Shown one piece after another: positions 58,453 to 64,000 of a DNA stretch of 64,000 bases; positions within the stretch are counted from its first letter, which is position 1; each line of letters opens with the position of its first letter. The stretch comes from SIG424 sp045546695. GTDB taxonomy: Bacteria; Bacillota; Clostridia; UBA1212; UBA1255. The notes under the pieces were generated by a model. That model was given only the letters and a program-made list of their open reading frames with translations, was not told the DNA's origin and made no database searches. The translations under genes were made by a program, and so were the position numbers. The stretch lies in contig JAZQDE010000036.1 in assembly GCA_045546695.1 (NCBI GenBank), positions 49,179-113,178 on the forward strand, in the 5' to 3' direction.

Positions 58453-60159
58453 ATGAATATTGAGTTTTTAATTGTCGGTACAGCGAAAGAATCCGAGGAA
58501 GATTTTCACAATCTTTACCATAAAATGAAAGTAAGCGTATATACGTTATGTCTCAGTATCACGAAAAACAAGAATATGGCAAGAGACCTTGCGGCAGAGA
58601 CTTTCCGCCGTGTAAAGCGTGATGCGTACAAGTTTGACACAGAATTAAATGGTGAATACTGGATTCTTGATATTGCATACCGCCTCAGCCAGAACGCACT
58701 GATCGTTCCGGCTTTCCGCAGCCAGCTTTCAAGACAATTTCTGGATAATGTTTCCCTTCTTATGGGAGACCTCATAAACAACGCAAAGAACGAACGCGCT
58801 GCCATTGTTTTCCTGCGTCTTCTCAGTTCTATGAGAAAGAGCGACATTGCAAAACTTCTCAATTATTACCATGCTTCGTGTAACGCCGAATACACAAGAG
58901 CCATCAAGCAGCTTTATGCAAATAACAAGCATTATTCAAAAAAAGAAATCATAAAAACGCTTAAAGAAGACGCTGCTGCAGCTTGTCCCGACTATTGGAT
59001 TTACATCAACAATCCTGTAAACGACAAGACTTCCGGTCTTGCAGACGAGCTTACAGAACAACCGGTTATCCCACAGGATACACCTTCCGAAGAAAAGCCA
59101 AAAAATGGTCGCAGAATTATTCTGATTACCGGTATTTTACTTTTCACCGTATCACTTACATGTATTGTATTCTATTTCTTCTTTAAAGACAGGGAAAAAG
59201 AGGACACATACGATTCCACAATTATCCAGTACGACAACACAACTGCGATGGTAGAACTTGGTGGTACTTTATTTTATACGAGTGAAAATGCCAAGGACCT
59301 TTGCGCATTTAACGTGACGACGGACAAGGCCGGCCGTGTCATCATCAAGGACGCTCATCCGAAGGAAATCGTCACAGACGGCACTTATCTGTACTATAGA
59401 AGTCAGAAAAACGGCTTTATGTATAAAACAGACGCGACAGGAAGTATAAATACGCAGATATCTTATCTGCCGGGCGTGTCGCTCACTGTTCAGGGCAATT
59501 ATCTATATTTTGGCAGCGAGGACGGTATTTACCGCATAGCTCTTAACTCTGACGTTACGACTGCAGAGCCGGAGTTGCTTCTTGATACGTCATACGATTC
59601 TTCGCTATTTTGCGTAGACCTTGACGTGGCAGAAGATAGTACTGTTTTCTTCTGTAGCGGTGCCGGCAAGGGTATTCACCAGATTTACGATTACAACGGA
59701 ACGTCTCTTAATAAAGGTCTTTTTTCCGACGAGGCGTACTCTATCGAATACGACAACGGCTACGTTTATTTCGATTTTGCTATGAGTAATTCTATTAATC
59801 TTTACAAAATCAATCTTGAAACGCTCCGTATTTTCACCGTTGGTAAAACCTATTCAACTTATGATACGGACGATGCCCCACTTGGTGCTGAAGGTACCGC
59901 CGCGGAGTTGTCTTCGGGCGCCTTCCAGATTGTGGATACCGTTGCGTACTATGCGGCAAAAGATGGTATTTATAAAGTACCATTTAATGGCGGCGAGAGC
60001 GAGCTGGTTGTCAAGAAAACTCTCGACAATACAATTACAGATTTTTACATGTCCGATGAATATATTTATTGCTTCTACTCTGATGGTAAAAAGGACTCCG
60101 ACAGACAACTTGTGGCATATAAGTTGACGAATCCTGACATAAATGTTAGTATTTATTGA
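58453..60159 (+). CDS. Sigma-factor-like domain tethered to an extracytoplasmic propeller (DUF5050-like)
   Basis: 568 residues in three parts. Residues 1-165 resemble an ECF sigma factor: region 2 EEDFHNLYHKMKVSVYTLCL and NKNMARDLAAETFRRVKRD, and a region-4-like helix pair ERAAIVFLRLLSSMRKSDIA with TRAIKQLY. Residues 221-244 are one membrane helix. Residues 260-568 form repeated four-stranded blades (LGGTLFYTSENAKDLCAFNV, DGTYLYYRSQKNGFMYKT, GNYLYFGSEDGIYRI) like DUF5050 propellers. The sigma part should be inside and the sensor outside. AGGAAAGG precedes the ATG. Whether it still binds core RNA polymerase is unknown. Confidence 0.7.
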   Translation: MNIEFLIVGTAKESEEDFHNLYHKMKVSVYTLCLSITKNKNMARDLAAETFRRVKRDAYKFDTELNGEYWILDIAYRLSQNALIVPAFRSQLSRQFLDNVSLLMGDLINNAKNERAAIVFLRLLSSMRKSDIAKLLNYYHASCNAEYTRAIKQLYANNKHYSKKEIIKTLKEDAAAACPDYWIYINNPVNDKTSGLADELTEQPVIPQDTPSEEKPKNGRRIILITGILLFTVSLTCIVFYFFFKDREKEDTYDSTIIQYDNTTAMVELGGTLFYTSENAKDLCAFNVTTDKAGRVIIKDAHPKEIVTDGTYLYYRSQKNGFMYKTDATGSINTQISYLPGVSLTVQGNYLYFGSEDGIYRIALNSDVTTAEPELLLDTSYDSSLFCVDLDVAEDSTVFFCSGAGKGIHQIYDYNGTSLNKGLFSDEAYSIEYDNGYVYFDFAMSNSINLYKINLETLRIFTVGKTYSTYDTDDAPLGAEGTAAELSSGAFQIVDTVAYYAAKDGIYKVPFNGGESELVVKKTLDNTITDFYMSDEYIYCFYSDGKKDSDRQLVAYKLTNPDINVSIY

Positions 60160-60184
60160 TTCTTTATTGAGGGAGAAAACAAAA

Positions 60185-61147
60185 ATGCGTGCTTTATTTA
60201 TCATTAACCCGGTAAGTGGCAAGGGCGACTCTGTTCAGAGAGCGGCTCTTATTGCGATGCACAGACTGCTTGGAGACCAGATTCTGGAGCAGGTTGACCT
60301 CTTCTATACAAGAGGCAAGGACGATGCCATGAACAAGGCTGCGGAGGCAAAAAATGGCAATTACGATTGTGTCGTGGCTGTAGGCGGAGACGGCACTATC
60401 AACGAGGCGGTTCTTGGTCTTTACACATCGGGAAGCAAAGTTCCGCTGGCTATTTTGCCGGCCGGCACAGTAAATGATTTTGCTTATTCTCTGGGAATCG
60501 ATTCCACTGCAGATTGTCTGTATGACATGGTAAAGAACTTTACATACAAAACGATTGATATTGCTACTTTTAACGGCTCATATTTCCTTAATGTGGCAGC
60601 CGGCGGTATGCTCTCAGACGTTGCACACAGTGTGCCGCGCGATGCAAAGTCAAGCTTCGGTACTATTGCCTATTACTGGGAAGGCATCAAAAAGCTTGCA
60701 AATCTCAAGTTTCCTACATCAAAGCTCGCATTTACGATTGATGGCGGTGAAAAAGAGGTTTTTGACAACTTTTTCTTTATTATCACAAACTCCAAAAGCG
60801 TTGGCGGTTTCCATAAAATAGCAAGCCAGGCAAAGCTTGACGATGGTTATCTTGATATGTATATTGTTAAAAATCTGAACCTTTTCTCCGCTTCTGCTTT
60901 GGCTACAAAAGTCCTGAGCGGACATCTTGACCAGGACAAGAATACTGAGTACCGTAAAGTAAAAGAGGTTTACATAGAAGCAGCTGAAGAGATTGATGAA
61001 TATCACGTTGATTATGATGGTGAAAATGGTGGTGGCCTTCCACTTCATGTAAAAATCGTGCCACAGGCAGTCAATATGCTTATTCCTACAAAATCTTCAC
61101 GCACGTCCGGTATGTTTATTGAATCCGAAGAGGATGAAAATCAATAA
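60185..61147 (+). CDS. Diacylglycerol/lipid kinase (DagK-YegS family)
   Basis: 320 residues from the ATG at 60185 (GAGGGAG upstream); an in-frame extension to 60143 lies over the preceding stop and is unlikely. FIINPVSGKGDS and VVAVGGDGTINEAVLGL are the nucleotide-binding motifs, and ILPAGTVNDFAYSLG is the family NDF motif. Phosphorylates diacylglycerol or a related lipid. The last 32 bp overlap the convergent phosphoesterase gene. Confidence 0.9.
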   Translation: MRALFIINPVSGKGDSVQRAALIAMHRLLGDQILEQVDLFYTRGKDDAMNKAAEAKNGNYDCVVAVGGDGTINEAVLGLYTSGSKVPLAILPAGTVNDFAYSLGIDSTADCLYDMVKNFTYKTIDIATFNGSYFLNVAAGGMLSDVAHSVPRDAKSSFGTIAYYWEGIKKLANLKFPTSKLAFTIDGGEKEVFDNFFFIITNSKSVGGFHKIASQAKLDDGYLDMYIVKNLNLFSASALATKVLSGHLDQDKNTEYRKVKEVYIEAAEEIDEYHVDYDGENGGGLPLHVKIVPQAVNMLIPTKSSRTSGMFIESEEDENQ

Positions 61148-61820
61148 AATCGGCTGCAATTAATTTATATTCTGTAATCAAGCTGTCTTTATGGCAGCTT
61201 TTTTGTTTTTCCCTACTATGAATATGACCGAAGAAACAGCGCTTTATTCCATTTTCTTCTATTATTTCCGTAAAGCAAGTGGATGCGCCGCTGCCAAAAG
61301 GTGGATAATGCATAAAGCAAATTATCTCTTCATCATTATCTTTTAATTTTTTTGCCTCGTTTATGCTATTAAGCAGTCTCCCGGCCTCTCTGGTATAAAT
61401 TGCCATATCTTCCTGCTTAAAATCCTTGTCTCCCGGGCAGAGCCAGCCTCTTGTTCCGCATATAATTATATTGTCAATTTTTACCGCCTCATTGTACATA
61501 AAACGTATAGTTTTTATTCCGTTTTTTTCCAGCAGTTCTTTATTCTTTTTCGCGGTCCCCCACCAGATATCGTGGTTGCCTTTCAGGATGATTTTATTGC
61601 CCGGCAGGCTTTCTATAAACATAAGGTCGGGCAGTATTTCATTTTCATGAAGCCCCCATGAAATATCGCCCGGGATTATAATCCAGTCATTTTCTGTAAT
61701 TTCCTGTTTCCAGTTATTAGCAAGAATCTCATGATGGTTTTTCCAGTTTTCACCAAAAATATCCATAGGTTTGTCCACCCCAAAAGATAAATGCAAATCT
61801 GCAATTGTAAATATTGCCAT
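61116..61820 (-). CDS. Calcineurin-like metallophosphoesterase
   Basis: 234 residues with the dimetal motifs FTIADLHLSFG (D-X-H), IIPGDISWG (GD), LKGNHDIWWG (GNHD), CFMHYPPFG and FFGHIHSR (GHXH). Substrate unknown. The start codon shares its A with the uvrC stop (TAATG), so the two are coupled. Confidence 0.9.
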   Translation of the reverse strand: MAIFTIADLHLSFGVDKPMDIFGENWKNHHEILANNWKQEITENDWIIIPGDISWGLHENEILPDLMFIESLPGNKIILKGNHDIWWGTAKKNKELLEKNGIKTIRFMYNEAVKIDNIIICGTRGWLCPGDKDFKQEDMAIYTREAGRLLNSINEAKKLKDNDEEIICFMHYPPFGSGASTCFTEIIEENGIKRCFFGHIHSREKQKSCHKDSLITEYKLIAADFIDFHPLRIQ

Positions 61821-63715
61821 TATTTTTTGCCTCCTTTGAGATGTTCATATATTTTTTCTGCAAGAGCCTTGCTGATGCCCGGCACCTGCTCCAATTCTTC
61901 GGGTGTAGCTCTGTTTACGGCCGCAAGTGAGCCGAAATGCTTATAAATTGCAAGTTTACGTTTCTCGCCCACGCCCTCAATATCATCAAGAGGCGATTTG
62001 CGATAACGCTTTCCCGTAAGTTTTCTGTTATATTTTATAGCAAATCTGTGTGCTTCATTCTGGACTGCGCCGACGAAACGCCATAATTCGGGATTCTTTT
62101 TAAGTTCAAATTCTGTATATCCCAAGGGGGCGTTGGTGTCCGGAATTATCAGGGTTTTTGTCCTGTGTCTGTCGTCTTTTTCCATGCCAAAAACAGGAAG
62201 AGCCGCAAGCTTTGCTGCTATGTTTTCGTCTGTGGAAATTTTTGTCAGTGCATCGCGTACAGCGCGCACCTGTCCTATACCACCATCGATAAATAAAACG
62301 TCCGGAAGCGTGTCAAATCCACTGCTACCTTCTATAAATCTGGTAAATCTTCTGGTAATTACTTCCTCCATAGAGGCGTAGTCGTTTTGTATATCAAGTG
62401 TCTTTATTTTGAAAAGTCTGTAATCTTTTTTGCTCGGCTGACCGTTTTTGAAAACAACCATTGATGCGTTTATTTCACTTTTGCCAAGGTTTGATATGTC
62501 GTATCCTTCGATATAAAGTGGCATTTTCTGTAAGCCAAGCACCTGCCTTAAATTGTCAAGCTTTTTCAGGTTTTCAACGTTGCGTCCTTCGAGGCCTGCA
62601 ATCTGTGCGTTCTGGAGTACAATTCTGGCATTATCTTCCACCATCTGCGCGAGTTTAAGTTTATCGCCACGCACAGGTGTCGCGATCTCGCACTTGCGCC
62701 CACGAAGTTTCGTAAGCATCTCTTCAAGGCCCTGGCGTTCTTCTTCGGGAAGCAGGCTTTTGCTGTAAACTTTCGGCGGTATCAATTGATTTTCACTATA
62801 AAACTGCTTTATAAACGACGTAATTATCTCTTCGGGATATAAGTCCGCACCGCCCGGAAATGTAAAATATTCCCTGCCGCTTACGTTTCCTGCGCGGACA
62901 AAGAATATTTGCAAAACAGCGTCAACACCGTTTTGTCCGACTGCAATCATATCGTAATCTATATCATTTACAGATGTAATTTTCTGGTTTTCTTTGAATA
63001 CCTCAAGCGCCTCGAGGCGTTTTCTGTATGCAGCTGCCATTTCAAAATTGAGATCCTCTGCATATTCCAGCATTTTACTGCGCAGAATCTTTTCTATTCC
63101 GCTTGTATTCCCACCAAGAAATGCCAGTACAAGTGAGACTGTCTTCATATATTCGTCGTGTGCAATTTTGCCTGCGCAGGGACCCGGGCAAAGTCCTATG
63201 TGATAATTAAGGCACACACGGTCACTGCCGTCCTCTTTGATTTTTTTGCTGCATAATCTCAACGGCAATATGCTTTTGAGTGCATCAAGAGTGGCATTTA
63301 TTGTCTGCACGCTGTGATACGGGCCAAAATACGTCGCCCCGTCTTTTCTGACTTTGCGCACCATCGATACCTGCGGATATTGGTCATTTGTGGTAACTTT
63401 TATATACGGAAAGCCCTTGTCGTCTTTAAGCAGAACGTTATATTTCGGTTTGTGTTTTTTTATGAGATTATTTTCCAGCAACAGCGCTTCATATTCGCTG
63501 TCACACACGACGTATTCAAAGCGTGTTATCTGTGAGATCATTACTGTAATGTGTGCGCTGTGTGGTGTGTTTACAAAATATGATTTTACGCGGTTTTTTA
63601 GTATTTTTGCCTTTCCTACGTAGATAATCTCGTCATTTTCACCATGCATAAGGTATACACCCGGCTTATCCGGGAGCAGCTTCAATTCCTCTTGAATGTT
63701 GAATTCTTTGCCCAT
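61820..63715 (-). CDS. uvrC: Excinuclease ABC subunit C
   Basis: Nucleotide excision repair nuclease. 631 residues from the ATG at 63715 (GAGGT 7 nt upstream). The GIY-YIG domain (PDKPGVYLMHGENDEIIYVG) makes the 3' cut, the UVR helix pair lies near 195-235, the RNase H-like domain (YDISNLGKSEINASMVVFKN, DVLFIDGGIGQV) makes the 5' cut, and the C-terminal HhH (DDIEGVGEKRKLAIYKHFGS, ISKALAEKIYEHL) binds DNA. Confidence 0.96.
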   Translation of the reverse strand: MGKEFNIQEELKLLPDKPGVYLMHGENDEIIYVGKAKILKNRVKSYFVNTPHSAHITVMISQITRFEYVVCDSEYEALLLENNLIKKHKPKYNVLLKDDKGFPYIKVTTNDQYPQVSMVRKVRKDGATYFGPYHSVQTINATLDALKSILPLRLCSKKIKEDGSDRVCLNYHIGLCPGPCAGKIAHDEYMKTVSLVLAFLGGNTSGIEKILRSKMLEYAEDLNFEMAAAYRKRLEALEVFKENQKITSVNDIDYDMIAVGQNGVDAVLQIFFVRAGNVSGREYFTFPGGADLYPEEIITSFIKQFYSENQLIPPKVYSKSLLPEEERQGLEEMLTKLRGRKCEIATPVRGDKLKLAQMVEDNARIVLQNAQIAGLEGRNVENLKKLDNLRQVLGLQKMPLYIEGYDISNLGKSEINASMVVFKNGQPSKKDYRLFKIKTLDIQNDYASMEEVITRRFTRFIEGSSGFDTLPDVLFIDGGIGQVRAVRDALTKISTDENIAAKLAALPVFGMEKDDRHRTKTLIIPDTNAPLGYTEFELKKNPELWRFVGAVQNEAHRFAIKYNRKLTGKRYRKSPLDDIEGVGEKRKLAIYKHFGSLAAVNRATPEELEQVPGISKALAEKIYEHLKGGKK

Positions 63716-63740
63716 CAATATACCTCAATCTGGTTTGTTT

Positions 63741-63760
63741 TGTCATGGATTAGTATGACA
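63741..63760. promoter_or_regulatory. Operator-like inverted repeat between uvrC and the window end
   Basis: TGTCAT-N8-ATGACA. It overlaps a plausible plus-strand promoter (TTGTTT near 63735, CATAAT near 63759). It is not the GAAC-N4-GTTC SOS box of Firmicutes. Confidence 0.35.
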
Positions 63761-63851
63761 TAATGTGGTTAAAATATCAAGCAGGAGACGCTATGTAGTT
63801 GAGCTCGCCGTTTTCCTGTCAACCATTAGCGGAAATGTCCCGGAAAAGATG

Positions 63852-63887
63852 AAACATCAGCGCTTGATAATCAGGGCTGATGTTTTT
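63852..63887 (+). terminator. Plus-strand intrinsic terminator without an obvious gene
   Basis: AAACATCAGC and GCTGATGTTT with a T-run. The 90 nt upstream are not a convincing gene, so this may end a small RNA, or it may act in the reverse direction on incoming transcripts. Confidence 0.6.
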
Positions 63888-63905
63888 CTAATTCAGTGCG
63901 CAGAT

Positions 63906-63963
63906 ATTAGAAAAAACGTTGTTTTTAGCATTGGAAATCGTGAAAATCATTGTTTTTTCTAAT
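63906..63963. repeat. 12-bp inverted repeat ATTAGAAAAAAC
   Basis: ATTAGAAAAAAC (63906-63917) and GTTTTTTCTAAT (63952-63963), with related TTAGAAAAA words on both sides (63885-63893 and 63978-63988). No gene lies between 63719 and the window end. Confidence 0.6.
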
Positions 63964-64000
63964 GTAGCACAGTTTAATTAGAAAAAAACTCATTTTCAGC

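Noticed and set aside
63741..63760. LexA/SOS box upstream of uvrC
   Set aside because: The inverted repeat is TGTCAT-N8-ATGACA; the Firmicutes SOS box is GAAC-N4-GTTC.

Overview
The window looks like a chromosomal segment of a Gram-positive, low-to-mid GC anaerobe of the Clostridia (Lachnospiraceae/Ruminococcaceae-like). Supporting signs are the IspH-ribosomal protein S1 fusion, strong AGGAGG ribosome-binding sites, lipoprotein signal peptides, a SigH-type sigma factor next to cysS, a Tad/Flp pilus cluster of the Gram-positive type, a GGGtGRT/NifU-like pair and a TPP-riboswitch-controlled thiamine-precursor transporter. No tRNA, rRNA or CRISPR array was seen.

Layout. 1-7.4 kb: a GH3 lipoprotein (cut by the window edge) coupled to a glycerol-1-phosphate dehydrogenase, then maf, an unassigned TIM-barrel-type glycosidase, mscL and an EamA exporter. 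7.4-13.2 kb: minus-strand housekeeping genes, ispH-S1, plsC, cmk, proA, proB. 13.2-18.2 kb: an NlpC/P60-like protein, an SLC13/ArsB-type transporter and the thiXYZ-like operon with its TPP riboswitch. 18.2-18.7 kb is a gene-free modular repeat array. 18.7-22.3 kb: small surface and membrane genes, def and a Nudix hydrolase.

22.3-36.2 kb is an AT-rich accessory island. It holds an HpaII-type restriction-modification system with a Vsr-like nuclease, a Hachiman-type HamA/HamB pair, an AAA/DUF4143 ATPase, two uncharacterised genes, an ISLre2-family transposase remnant, a GIY-YIG pseudogene, a def remnant, a 69-bp direct repeat flanking the Hachiman segment, and an unexplained 0.5-kb cluster of stem-loops with similar loops and different stems.

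36.3-64 kb returns to core content: an Spx/ArsC protein, a beta-helix carbohydrate-binding lipoprotein, folA-thyA, a SigH-like factor, cysS, a probable 6S RNA, ispD, an SH3 lipoprotein, a small membrane-protein cluster, the GGGtGRT/NifU pair, mreB, a Tad pilus operon with an FHA protein, rsmI, a TrmN6-like methyltransferase, a ferredoxin, cardiolipin synthase, a membrane-anchored sigma-like protein, a lipid kinase, a phosphoesterase and uvrC.

Two genome-wide habits stand out. Short tandem repeats have expanded almost everywhere: in frame inside conserved genes (maf, the glycosidase), inside the variable stem of the TPP riboswitch, and at convergent gene junctions. The 7-mer GTGAAAA/TTTTCAC is strongly over-represented in the core DNA and less so in the island.
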